From Streptosporangium album (GTDB taxonomy: Bacteria > Actinomycetota > Actinomycetes > Streptosporangiales > Streptosporangiaceae): a DNA stretch of 64,000 nucleotides. Location: positions 2,790,001 to 2,854,000 of the forward strand of contig NZ_JACHJU010000001.1 of the NCBI RefSeq assembly GCF_014203795.1. Reading direction: 5' to 3'. The notes beneath the pieces were generated by a model, which was given only the letters and a program-made list of their open reading frames with translations, was not told where the DNA came from and made no database searches. The translations under genes were made by a program, and so were the position numbers. Positions 52,821-61,132 of the stretch are shown one piece after another; position 1 is the stretch's first letter, and every line of letters starts with the position of its first letter.

Positions 52821-54968
52821 ATGCCGGACCTCGCGTCCTTGCGGCCTGGGGACCCCGAGCGGGTACGGGAGTACCGGCTTACCGGGCGGCTCGGCGAAGG
52901 CGGCCAGGGAACGGTATTCCTCGGCGTGTCGCCCACGGGCGCCCGCGCCGCGGTCAAGTTGCTCCGTGCCGACCTCGCGCAGGACGAGGAGGCGCTGGAG
53001 CGCTTCGTCCGCGAGGTCAGCACAACCCAGCGGGTCGCGCCGTTCTGTACCGCCGCGGTGATCGACACCGGTGTCAATCAGCATCGGCCATACATCATCA
53101 GCGAATACATCGACGGCCCGACGCTGGACGCCGTCGTGGCCACCGAGGGACCTCGCGAGGGCTCGGCCCTGCACCGCCTGGCGATCGGCACCGTCACCGC
53201 GCTGGTCGCGATCCACCAGGCCGGGATCGTGCATCGCGACTTCAAGCCGTCCAACGTGCTCCTCGCCCCCGACGGCCCCCGGGTGATCGACTTCGGCATC
53301 GCCAAAGCACTCGACCGGACCTCCACGCTGACCGCGACCGCGATCGGCACCCCCTCGTACATGACCCCCGAGCAGTTGGCGGGGGAGAACTCCGGATCAT
53401 CGGCCGACATGTTCGCCTGGGGCTGCACCATGGTCTTCGCGGCCACCGGCCGGCCGCCGTTCGGCACTGACAGCCTGCCCGCCATCTTCAACCGGATCAT
53501 CAACCTGGAGCCCGACCTGCGGGCGATCACCGATCCAGCGCTGCGTGAGCTGGTGGGGCAGTGCCTGGCAAAGGACGCCGCCCTGCGTCCCGCGGCGGGG
53601 GAGGCGCTGCTGCGACTGCTCGGCCACGCCAGCGGCGCGCCGTCGCCCACCGCGCCTCGTGGCATCCTCGCCGAGGGCTCGGCCGCTGCCGCGCAGCCGG
53701 CGGGTTCCGACGTTCACTCCCCTTCCCGGCAGGCCGGGCCGGGCCATCCGCAGCAGGGGCCGGGCTATCGGCAGGCGGTTTCGCAGCTCCACGGCGGCCC
53801 TCTGGCCCATCCCTCCCCGCTCCCCTCGCCGTACCCGGCGGAGGGAGCGGCCAAGCGCGGACGCGGGGTCCAGCTCTCGATCGGGGCGGGGCTCGCGGTC
53901 ACGCTCGTCACGGCCGCTGGGATCGCGCTGGCGTCACGCGGCACCAAGCCCGACCGGGTCGTGTCCGCCCAGGCGACCGGCACCCAGCAGGCCGCCACCT
54001 CCCAGCCGGGTGGCCCCACCCCCACGCCCACGGTCTCCGCCCTGCCCCAGGCAACCAGGACGATCAAGCTCCCCGGCAGCTCGATCACGCTCCACGAGAG
54101 TGACGACGACCCGATCAAGCTGAGCTCCTACGACACGGCCCGGGGCGAGAACCTCTACGTCCGCACCCCCGGCACCGGAGACTTCATCAAGAACAACGAG
54201 TACATCCATTACACGGTGAACGCCTCTGGTACCCAGGCGCTGGCCACCGACAGGTTCTACGACGGCGACCACTACTCCGTCGTCTCCGTCGTCGACCGGC
54301 GGCCGGGCTCGGCGAAAAAGATCAAGATTAAGATCGCCAAGACGCCGGTCTACTCGTTCGAGCCCCAGTGGTCCCCGGACGGCACGCGCGGCCTGACGAC
54401 GCTGTACGAGGTGGGCGGGGGCACCAGTAAGAAACAGGCCTACACGTTCAAGAAGTACGGCTACGCGGTCATCGACATCGCCGGGAAGAAGGCCGACATC
54501 GTCCGGGTGAAGAAGAGGGACGATAGCGTAGGGGGTTACTTCTGGAGAAGGGACGGCCAGGCGGTCGGCGCCTGGGTGCTGACCGACAAGACCCCGCACA
54601 TCCGTTTCTACGACCTGCGGGGCACCGTGCTGCAGACCCTGCCGGACATCGGCATCCCGCTCAGTGGGGGTGGCGAGAGCATCTCCCCGTCGGGCACGTT
54701 GCTCGTGACGTACTGCAGGGGAACCACGGAGGAGGCCTGCGTCTGGTCAACCGACGCCGACGCGGAGGCCCAGATCAGGGTCCCGTTCGAGACCGGTCGG
54801 TTCATCGGCTGGTACGACGATCGGCACATCGCCGGTTGGCGGCGCAAGGGCGGCGGGTACGAGGCGGTAGTGATCGACTTTCAGGGGCAGGTGAAACGAG
54901 TGCTCGCCGTCGTCGCCGACGCCAAGGAGTACGAAAAACAGCCCATGCGCTTCTCAAGAGGGCGCTGA
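52821..54968 (+). CDS. Ser/Thr protein kinase with C-terminal propeller-like sensor
   Basis: About 715 residues. Kinase 1-270 with LGEGGQGTVFLG, AAVKLL, HRDFKPSNVLL, VIDFGIAK and GTPSYMTPEQL. A Pro/Ala-rich linker and membrane helix (about 355-375) lead to an extracellular region of 330 residues with YSFEPQWSPDGTRGL, GYFWRRDGQAVGAWV and FIGWYDDRHIAGWRR repeats, like a TolB propeller. ATG 52821 has GGGAGG eight bases upstream; GTG 52815 is too close. It lies between att copies d and e. Confidence 0.92.
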   Translation: MPDLASLRPGDPERVREYRLTGRLGEGGQGTVFLGVSPTGARAAVKLLRADLAQDEEALERFVREVSTTQRVAPFCTAAVIDTGVNQHRPYIISEYIDGPTLDAVVATEGPREGSALHRLAIGTVTALVAIHQAGIVHRDFKPSNVLLAPDGPRVIDFGIAKALDRTSTLTATAIGTPSYMTPEQLAGENSGSSADMFAWGCTMVFAATGRPPFGTDSLPAIFNRIINLEPDLRAITDPALRELVGQCLAKDAALRPAAGEALLRLLGHASGAPSPTAPRGILAEGSAAAAQPAGSDVHSPSRQAGPGHPQQGPGYRQAVSQLHGGPLAHPSPLPSPYPAEGAAKRGRGVQLSIGAGLAVTLVTAAGIALASRGTKPDRVVSAQATGTQQAATSQPGGPTPTPTVSALPQATRTIKLPGSSITLHESDDDPIKLSSYDTARGENLYVRTPGTGDFIKNNEYIHYTVNASGTQALATDRFYDGDHYSVVSVVDRRPGSAKKIKIKIAKTPVYSFEPQWSPDGTRGLTTLYEVGGGTSKKQAYTFKKYGYAVIDIAGKKADIVRVKKRDDSVGGYFWRRDGQAVGAWVLTDKTPHIRFYDLRGTVLQTLPDIGIPLSGGGESISPSGTLLVTYCRGTTEEACVWSTDADAEAQIRVPFETGRFIGWYDDRHIAGWRRKGGGYEAVVIDFQGQVKRVLAVVADAKEYEKQPMRFSRGR

Positions 54969-55310
54969 CGTGTGGGACTGGACCCACGCCGAGGTCGTGG
55001 GATCCGGACGCGCCGATGTGGCCCTGGGCCGACCGGCACGTGCGGTTCTGGTCGTGACGTGCATGGCCACATGGGGTTCTGGAACACACTGCTGTCTCGA
55101 CGTGGATCAACGCGGGGGTTCCCTACCCAGGTCGCGACCGAGAGAATCGAGCGGATGCGCAAGGCGACTCCTGTTGCGACAGATGGGGCACAGGAGAGAC
55201 GGGGCGTGGGGGCATCCGGTTGACACCACTAAGCCCTTTTCGTCCCCTTGGCATCGACTGAAGCGTTCCGGAATTCATGGAGATCCGGGGTACACCATTC
55301 CGACGTGGGG
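54969..55310. other. Intergenic, no gene recognised
   Basis: 342 bases between the kinase and site e. The last 12 bases (TCCGACGTGGGG) are the same as those flanking the intact tRNA-Ala gene at 58052. Confidence 0.55.
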
Positions 55311-55355
55311 TGGAGCCTAGGAGATTCGAACTCCTGACATCCTGCTTGCAAAGCA
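55311..55355 (-). other. Attachment site e: 3' fragment of tRNA-Ala
   Basis: 45 bases identical to the tRNA-Ala 3' part, ending TGCAAAGCA, with 12 further identical bases of the chromosomal flank on the left. Confidence 0.92.
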
Positions 55356-55475
55356 AGACGGGCGGGGGCGAGACTATGGGCTATACCCGCTCCCACCTGC
55401 CCATACGGTCCACAGTGATCTCTCGTCGTCCGGCCTCGTCCAGGGTCGTTGTCACCCAGATAGTCACTCAGCGAG
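55356..55475. repeat. Element end shared with 44300-44420
   Basis: About 120 bases similar to the sequence right of site b, for example GCTATACCCGCTCCCA and CATACGGTCCAC. Confidence 0.75.
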
Positions 55476-55533
55476 GCGGTGGCGGCAGCCTGGAGACGCG
55501 TCTGGGGTCGGAAACGTGCAGGATCTCAGCTGT

Positions 55534-55905
55534 CTAGCGTTGCTTGAGGCGGAGTGCTTCTTTGCGGGCCTCGACCTGGTTGGACCGCTCGCGCTCCAGC
55601 CACGCCGGGTTCTCCGCTTTCAGCGCATCGATCTCAGCGGTGGTGAGCGGTCCGGTGATCCCACCTCTGATCAGGCCGGCAATGGAGACCCTGAGCTTCG
55701 CAGCGATGACCTGCTTGGTGTGCGGGCCGTTGCGGCGCAGGTCAGCAAGCCAGGCGGGTGGCGTCGACTGCAACTCGTTCAGCTCGTCCCTGGAGACGAC
55801 ACTCGCCTGGAACTCGGCGGGAGTGGCCAAGAGGGGGACACCCAGCTTCTTGGCCACGGTCGCGGGCTTCATTGTCTGGATGGTCTTCGGTTTGGGCGAG
55901 GTCAT
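55534..55905 (-). CDS. DUF5997 family protein
   Basis: 123 residues from ATG 55905. TMKPATVAKKLGVPLLATPA, RDELNELQSTPPAWLADLRR and KLRVSIAGLIRGGITGPLTT match the DUF5997 family, usually found beside a LysR-substrate-domain gene as here. Cytoplasmic, unknown function. Confidence 0.88.
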   Translation of the reverse strand: MTSPKPKTIQTMKPATVAKKLGVPLLATPAEFQASVVSRDELNELQSTPPAWLADLRRNGPHTKQVIAAKLRVSIAGLIRGGITGPLTTAEIDALKAENPAWLERERSNQVEARKEALRLKQR

Positions 55906-55960
55906 GGCCTCAAGAGTAGTCAGCCGGAACAGGTTCCCTTGACATCGGTACTCTGAGGAA

Positions 55961-56689
55961 GTGACTGATGGAGAGACCGGCAGGATGTTTCGACTGGCGT
56001 ACGTGCCCGGGGTGACATCCGCGAAATGGGTCAACGTCTGGACCGAGAGAATGCCCGGCGTGCCGGTTACCCTGGTCGCGGTTCCCGCCGCCGAGGTGGT
56101 GGGACTCCTGCGGAATGGCGGCGCCGACGCCGGATTCGTCAGGCTGCCGGTCGACCGGGACGGGCTCAGCGTGATTCCTCTCTACGTGGAGACCACGGTG
56201 GTCATGGTGCCTAAGGACCACGCGATGGCCGCCGCCGACGAGGTGGCCATCGCCGACCTTATCGACGACGAGGTGTTCCATCCTCTGGACGACGCTATCG
56301 AGTGGACGGTCCGGCCCGGGCTGCCCGCGTTCACCCGCCCGGCCACAACGGCGGACGCGATCGAGCTGGTAGTGGCCGGCACTGGGATTCTCCTAGTTCC
56401 GCTGTCGCTGGCACGCCTCCACCACCGCAGGGATCTCACTTACCGGCCGGTGCCGGACGCGCCGCAGTCTCAGGTTGCGCTGGCCTGGCCCACGGACGCG
56501 ACCACTGACCTGGTGGAAGATTTCATCGGCATCGTCCGCGGCCGGACGGTGAACAGCTCGCGGGGCCGTACCCCCGCCTCCCCTGCGGAGAAACCGGCAC
56601 AGCGGCAGGCACAAAAACCCGCACAGAATGGCTCCGGTCGCCGGGCCGTGCTAGCCAGCCGTAAAAAGAAGGGCTACCGGCCTCGGTGA
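55961..56689 (+). CDS. LysR substrate-binding domain protein without DNA-binding domain
   Basis: 242 residues from GTG 55961. It begins directly at the periplasmic-binding-like fold (FRLAYVPGVTSAKWVNVW, GGADAGFVRLPVD, VVAGTGILLVPLSLARL) with no helix-turn-helix, and ends in a basic Gln/Lys-rich tail (KPAQRQAQKPAQNGSGRR). Divergent from DUF5997; the pair is conserved in actinobacteria. It may act as a small-molecule binder. Confidence 0.88.
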   Translation: MTDGETGRMFRLAYVPGVTSAKWVNVWTERMPGVPVTLVAVPAAEVVGLLRNGGADAGFVRLPVDRDGLSVIPLYVETTVVMVPKDHAMAAADEVAIADLIDDEVFHPLDDAIEWTVRPGLPAFTRPATTADAIELVVAGTGILLVPLSLARLHHRRDLTYRPVPDAPQSQVALAWPTDATTDLVEDFIGIVRGRTVNSSRGRTPASPAEKPAQRQAQKPAQNGSGRRAVLASRKKKGYRPR

Positions 56690-56742
56690 CCTGCAGACAG
56701 ATGCGCCGATCATCTCTGGTATAGAAGAAGTGTTTTTGCTGG

Positions 56743-56786
56743 TGGAGCCTAGGAGATTCGAACTCCTGACTTCCTGCTTGCAAAGC
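56743..56786 (-). other. Attachment site f: 3' fragment of tRNA-Ala
   Basis: 44 bases with one change (ACTTCC for ACATCC), ending CTTGCAAAGC. Confidence 0.9.
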
Positions 56787-56789
56787 CGG

Positions 56790-57752
56790 ATGCCGATCTT
56801 GGTGGTATCGCTCCATTCAGTGTCCGGCCCGGACAGCAGGGCGTGCGCGGCGGCGCGCATCAGCGGTTGATTACCCTTCACGATGAGGACGTAGTGGCCG
56901 CCCAGCTCGGTGATCAGGCGGGCGGTGGTCTTGGTGGTATGCAGCGCGTCCAGGGTCAGGACCATCCCCTCTATCTCCAGGTGGGGCAGCAGGACGCGGG
57001 CGGCGGGCCCTTCGCCTTTCTTACTGGCGACCTGGCATTGGCCCAGGATCACGCCGTGCTCGTGGCTGATCGCGCCGACCAGGAAGACCCGCCCGCCCTC
57101 GGCGGTGCGTGCTCCGCGCAGCGCCTTGCCGTCCAGCGCCGCAGCGGGCAGTAGCCCGTCCGGGGCGGGATGGGTGAGCTGCCGCTGCGCCGCGCGGCGC
57201 TGTTCCCGCTCGGCCGGGGCCGGGAGTGCCGGGGAACCGCGGCGTGGGGGCGTCCTGCCGTATCACCTCGGCGACATAGCCGCTGATCGCCGTATCCAGC
57301 GCATCGGCATCCACCTCCGCCAGAACCCGGCGGAAGGTGCGCTCGCTGGGGACCAGGTAGCGCCCGGTAAGCGGATCACGATAGGCGCCCAGCCGCTCCA
57401 GCACCGCTTGCGAGGATCGGACGGCCCACTGCCAGATCGCCGCGATGCTGTCGCCGCCGATGACCAGGGTCGCGCACGCGGTCAACGTCAAGATGACCAA
57501 CAGCGGATGTCGCAGCCCGCAGGCCGAACGTCGATCCGGGACCCTCGCCAACCGGGCCATCAACGCCGATTCCACCATGCTGGGGGCTGCGGCCAGCTCT
57601 GCTTCCCACAACGCCAGGCTGGCGAGTTGGTCAAGAACGCTGCCGGCCGGGGGCTGGGCCGGCGAGGATGTAGACACGAGCGCGGCTCCTGTGATGATCT
57701 TCGGTTTAGGACCCTGAAAGATCACCAGAAGTCGCGCTTCTTCATCTCCCAC
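56790..57752 (-). pseudogene. ISAs1-family transposase, frameshifted and truncated
   Basis: ATG 57752 leads into LGAYRDPLTGRYLVPSERTF and RRVLAEVDADALDTAISGYV. Near 57230 the sense moves to another frame (AALDGKALRGARTAEGGRVF, ISHEHGVILGQCQVASKKGE, VLTLDALHTTKTTARLITEL, YVLIVKGNQP). The C-terminal third is missing where the frame reaches attachment site f. ISAs1 transposases have about 370 residues. Confidence 0.85.
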
Positions 57753-57807
57753 CTGCCGAAACGCTCAACATCGCCATACCGGATCAGAACCCGAGAACGC
57801 CGGGGCC

Positions 57808-57945
57808 CTGGACGTTCACCCGCGCGTGGCGATGCAGATCCTCCGGCATAGCCAGATCTCGGTCACGATGAACATCTACAGCGAGGTCTCGTCAGAGGAG
57901 ACGCGCAAAGCGCTCAAGAAGCTGGGGGAGCGGCTGGATTCGTAG
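57808..57945 (+). pseudogene. Tyrosine integrase, C-terminal remnant
   Basis: About 45 codons: LDVHPRVAMQILRHSQISVT then MNIYSEVSSEETRKALKKLG and a TAG stop. It contains the RHSQ histidine and the IYSEV tyrosine. A different subfamily from the integrase at 50851 (IYSEV rather than IYQHS). Lies 119 bases left of the intact tRNA-Ala, with a terminator between. Confidence 0.85.
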
Positions 57946-57947
57946 CC

Positions 57948-57973
57948 GTTGCTGTATTTCCGTGCTGTACGGC
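57948..57973. repeat. Double GTTGCTGTA-type motif after the integrase remnant
   Basis: GTTGCTGTATTTCC followed by GTGCTGTACGGC, two bases after the integrase stop. Related copies are at 24146, 37464 and 52250. Confidence 0.6.
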
Positions 57974-57998
57974 TCCCATAAGCCTCCCAGCACACGCG

Positions 57999-58046
57999 AA
58001 GCCCAGGTTGAGGGATCTTGGAGGACTATCCCTGACCTGGGCTTTT
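57999..58046 (+). terminator. Terminator between integrase remnant and tRNA-Ala
   Basis: AAGCCCAGGT (57999-58008) pairs with ACCTGGGCTT (58035-58044), with a nested GAGGGAT/ATCCCT stem; TTTT follows. Confidence 0.8.
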
Positions 58047-58063
58047 CTGTGTCCGACGTGGGG

Positions 58064-58136
58064 TGGAGCCTAGGAGATTCGAACTCCTGACATCCTGCTT
58101 GCAAAGCAGGCGCTCTGCCAACTGAGCTAAGGCCCC
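58064..58136 (-). tRNA. tRNA-Ala (anticodon TGC)
   Basis: 73 bases fold into a full cloverleaf: acceptor GGGGCCT/AGGCTCC with one G-T pair, D arm GCTC/GAGC, anticodon stem CCTGC/GCAGG around TTTGCAA, T arm AGGAG/CTCCT with TTCGAAT, discriminator A. CCA is not encoded. It is the intact copy in the attachment-site array and must have had its 3' part rebuilt by each integrating element. Confidence 0.97.
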
Positions 58137-58402
58137 GAGATTCAAGTCGCCGAACTGCGTGCCCGCCGTACGACCTGCTTCAGTCGTACACCGTAGCAAC
58201 AGGGACCGCCTCTGCGCCACTTGACCCCCGTGCCCGTCCTCACCACGGCTCAGGCACCATGCGGGCGGACTCGGATCCGCCATTTCATCCCATCCTTTAT
58301 CGCAATTTACTGCGCTTCTTTCATATCAATCAATTTCACATTGAAACGGTCCATGTTCTGTTACCTTGACGGTCCGATCCCTTCAGGTATCAGGAGTCTC
58401 AC

Positions 58403-59116
58403 GTGAGAAGAGGCATTACGGCCATCACGCTCGCCACCATGGTCACATTCACCACGACGGGATTCGCCCTTCCTGCCGAGGCCGGGGCCGGGGCCGGGGC
58501 GACGGTGCCGAAGGGAGCGGTCAAGGCCAAGGTGAAGAAGGTGATCGACGGCGACACCCTGCTCCTTCTCGTCGGCCGGCAGGAGATGAAGGTCCGGGTG
58601 CTGGAGGTCGACGCACCTGGCGGAAAGGCCTGCTGGGCGAGGGAGGCGACCGCGCGGACGGCCGGTCTGTTGCCGGTGGGCTCCACCGCGTACACATTGG
58701 CCGACAGGAAGCCTCGGGACGGAAACGGCCTCAACCTTCTCTACGTCTGGAATTCCAAAGGCGTTTTCGTCAACCGTAGCCTCGTCCGGTACGGCTATGC
58801 GAAATGGAAGTCGATGACACCGAACGATCGTTTCACCGACGTCCTCAAAAGCGACCAGAAGAAGGCGGTCCAGGAACGGCTCCGGATCTGGTCCGGGAGG
58901 TGCGGCGGCACGGCCACCCCGACACCGGCCCCCACCAGGACGCCGAAGCCGCCGAAGCCGAGTGACCCACCGGCCCCCAGGCCGAGCACCACGCCGTCGC
59001 CGAAGCCGAGCGACAGCGGGGGCGGCACCGACCCGCGCTTCCGGACGTGCGGTGAGGCGAACGCCGCGGGCTACGGGCCCTACCGGCGTGGGACGGATCC
59101 CGAATACGGCTGGTAG
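58403..59116 (+). CDS. Secreted thermonuclease-like nuclease with interrupted Excalibur tail
   Basis: 237 residues from GTG 58403, CAGGAG eight bases upstream. A signal peptide (1-27) precedes a staphylococcal-nuclease domain (KVKKVIDGDTLLLLVG, MKVRVLEVDAPG, ATARTAGLL, NRSLVRYGYAKW), a Pro/Thr linker and the start of an Excalibur domain (FRTCGEANAAGYGPYRRG, DPEYGW). TAG at 59114-59116 stops it. In the same frame QDRDGDGVVCER follows to a second TAG at 59153, so the calcium-binding loop and second cysteine are cut off by one codon. Confidence 0.88.
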   Translation: MRRGITAITLATMVTFTTTGFALPAEAGAGAGATVPKGAVKAKVKKVIDGDTLLLLVGRQEMKVRVLEVDAPGGKACWAREATARTAGLLPVGSTAYTLADRKPRDGNGLNLLYVWNSKGVFVNRSLVRYGYAKWKSMTPNDRFTDVLKSDQKKAVQERLRIWSGRCGGTATPTPAPTRTPKPPKPSDPPAPRPSTTPSPKPSDSGGGTDPRFRTCGEANAAGYGPYRRGTDPEYGW

Positions 59117-59286
59117 CAGGATCGCGACGGAGACGGCGTGGTCTGCGAACGCTAGATCATCGATCCACCGGACCGTCCGTCCCCCAGAAGGGACGACGCT
59201 CAGAAGGGACGACGCTCAGAAGGGACAACCCTCGGGAGGGACGCCGACAGCGCGTCAGCGGGGAGAGAGCCGGTGGCGCGGGACGT

Positions 59287-60000
59287 TCAGAAGGTGGAGG
59301 CGCCCACCGGCGTCTCCGCCTGATCCCTGCCGAGCACCAGGCCGGGCAGGTCGGCGATGGAGTCCAGGATGTGCGTGGCGCCGCCCTTGAGAAGGCGCTC
59401 CTTGCTGTGCACACCGGTCAGGATGCCGGCGACCACCGACGCGCCGGAGCGACGGCCCGAGAGCATGTCACTCTCGGAGTCGCCGGCCACCGCCACCTGA
59501 CGGACATCCTCGATGCCGAGGCGGAGAACCGCGGCGAGGACCATGTCGGGCATGGGGCGGCCGCGTCCGGCGTCCTCGGGGCAGAGCACGAGGTCGACCT
59601 TGTCGGACCAGCTCAGAGCGGCCAGCATGCTGGTGATCGTGGTCCGGCTGAAGCCGGTGGTAAGGCAGATCTTGACCCCGGCGGCGCGGAGCTTCTCCAA
59701 TGCCTCGACGGTGCCGGGCGGCGGGACCAGGCCCGCGCGTCCGATGACGCCCTCGTAGGAGCGCTCAAAGGTCAGGTTGGCCGCCTGGGCCTGAGCCTCG
59801 TTGTCGGGGAAGATGCCCCGGAAGACCTCGGCGGTCGGGCACCCCCGGGACCGGTGCACGTGCACCATGGCACGTGCGTACGCGCCGGTCCCGGGGACGA
59901 TGCCCTGCGTGGCGATCGCCTCGGCGAACGCCCGCTCGACCATGGCGACATCACCGATCGTGGTGCCCGCCAGATCCAGGCAGGCAAGCCTGATGGGCAT
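59287..60000 (-). CDS. Phosphonatase-like HAD hydrolase
   Basis: 237 residues from ATG 60000, with GGGGAAG upstream. HAD motif I is DLAGTT (Asp nucleophile but Ala where phosphatases have Asp, as in the phosphonatase-like group), motif II TTGFS, motif III K/R in GRGRPMPDM, and motif IV AGDSESDM. No phosphonate transport genes are nearby, so the substrate is open. Confidence 0.88.
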   Translation of the reverse strand: MPIRLACLDLAGTTIGDVAMVERAFAEAIATQGIVPGTGAYARAMVHVHRSRGCPTAEVFRGIFPDNEAQAQAANLTFERSYEGVIGRAGLVPPPGTVEALEKLRAAGVKICLTTGFSRTTITSMLAALSWSDKVDLVLCPEDAGRGRPMPDMVLAAVLRLGIEDVRQVAVAGDSESDMLSGRRSGASVVAGILTGVHSKERLLKGGATHILDSIADLPGLVLGRDQAETPVGASTF

Positions 60001-60055
60001 TACTTCCCCATCACGGGCAAGGACCATGAAAGCACCCAAATCGGTAGCCGCGTTT

Positions 60056-60175
60056 TCAGTTCTCGCTGCCGGTGGCCTCAGTCCACAGGTCCAGCTCGGC
60101 GCGGTCCGCCTGCACCTTGCGCCAGACCAGCAGTCCCCCAAGCGCGACAAGTGCCAGAACGACCAGCTTCTTCAC
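60056..60175 (-). CDS. DLW-39 family protein
   Basis: 39 residues from GTG 60175: KKLVVLALVALGGLLVWRKV, QADRAELDLWTEATGSEN. It has the length and the DLW tripeptide that name the family, with one N-terminal membrane helix. In many actinobacteria it lies near gyrA and tRNA-Ile/tRNA-Ala by the origin, matching its place here. Function unknown. Confidence 0.88.
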   Translation of the reverse strand: MKKLVVLALVALGGLLVWRKVQADRAELDLWTEATGSEN

Positions 60176-60328
60176 GGTGTGACCCCACTTCTCGACGGTC
60201 TCACCTGCCGGGGTGAGACAACGCCCGGTTCTAACGGTTCCCTGCAGCCTAGCAAGGGATCGGGCCATGATCTGGTTTGCACCATAAGCCAAGGTGGCAA
60301 ATCTACGCCAACCGGGTGATTTTAATCA

Positions 60329-60739
60329 TCATGCCGTACGGCTCGCGCTTGAATGATCGCGATCCGCGACGAGTTCGACCTCGAAGCCGTCCTCGTTCTC
60401 AAGATAACCCGCGTAATGGGCGGTTCCGCCCGCATGAGGATGCCGATCGGTGAACATCAACGTCCATCCGTGCTCCGGTGCCGCCTCGACCAGCGCATCC
60501 ACCCGCTCCGACCCGATGACGCGGAACGCCAAATGATTCAGACCCGGTCGGCATCGATCATGTGAGGAGGAGGTAAGCGCGGGTGACTGCTCGACGACGA
60601 CATAGACGCCGTCCCGCGCCCAGCTCCGCCCGCCCTCCCAGTCCTGGAAGAGCTGGTATCCCATCTCCCCGAGCAACCATCCCCAGGACTTCACCGCACG
60701 GCCGAGGTCGGGAACCCAGAGCTCGATATGATGCAACAT
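60329..60739 (-). CDS. VOC-family protein
   Basis: 136 residues with MLHHIELWVPDLGRAVKSWG, LNHLAFRVIGSERVDALVEA and GYLENEDGFEVELVA, giving the likely metal ligands His4, His68 and a C-terminal Glu. Fold is clear, activity is not. Confidence 0.88.
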   Translation of the reverse strand: MLHHIELWVPDLGRAVKSWGWLLGEMGYQLFQDWEGGRSWARDGVYVVVEQSPALTSSSHDRCRPGLNHLAFRVIGSERVDALVEAAPEHGWTLMFTDRHPHAGGTAHYAGYLENEDGFEVELVADRDHSSASRTA

Positions 60740-60847
60740 GACCGCTCATATTGCCAGGCATGACCACTTTCAGCCAGGTCGGTAGGCAGTCAGGCCCCGT
60801 CCAGCCGGCGGTCCCGCCCTCCGGGGACGGAGGGCGGACCCGGATCG

Positions 60848-61132
60848 TCACCTGCCTTTGACGAGGTCAGCGTAGTCGGGGTGACGTTCGATCCACGCCT
60901 TCACGAACGGGCAGCGGGGCACGACCTTCACCCCTTCGGCCCGGGCCGCGTCCAGCGCCGCGCGGGCAAGCGCACTGCCCACTCCCTTGCCCTCGAACTC
61001 ATCGTCGACCTCGGTATGGGTGTAGACGATGACGCCGTTGTGCCGGATGAATTCCAACTGTCCCGCGTGCTTGCCGTCCACCTCCGCCTCGAAGAAATCG
61101 CCACCGGGCGAGAGTGTGACGTCAACCTGCAT
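60848..61132 (-). CDS. GNAT-like N-acetyltransferase (YjdJ type)
   Basis: 94 residues from ATG 61132, GGAGGAGG five bases upstream. GQLEFIRHNGVIVYTHTEVD, EFEGKGVGSALARAALDAAR, KVVPRCPFVKAWIERHPDY is the short GNAT type with the acetyl-CoA loop GKGVGSALA. An earlier start in the open frame has no binding site. Confidence 0.9.
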   Translation of the reverse strand: MQVDVTLSPGGDFFEAEVDGKHAGQLEFIRHNGVIVYTHTEVDDEFEGKGVGSALARAALDAARAEGVKVVPRCPFVKAWIERHPDYADLVKGR

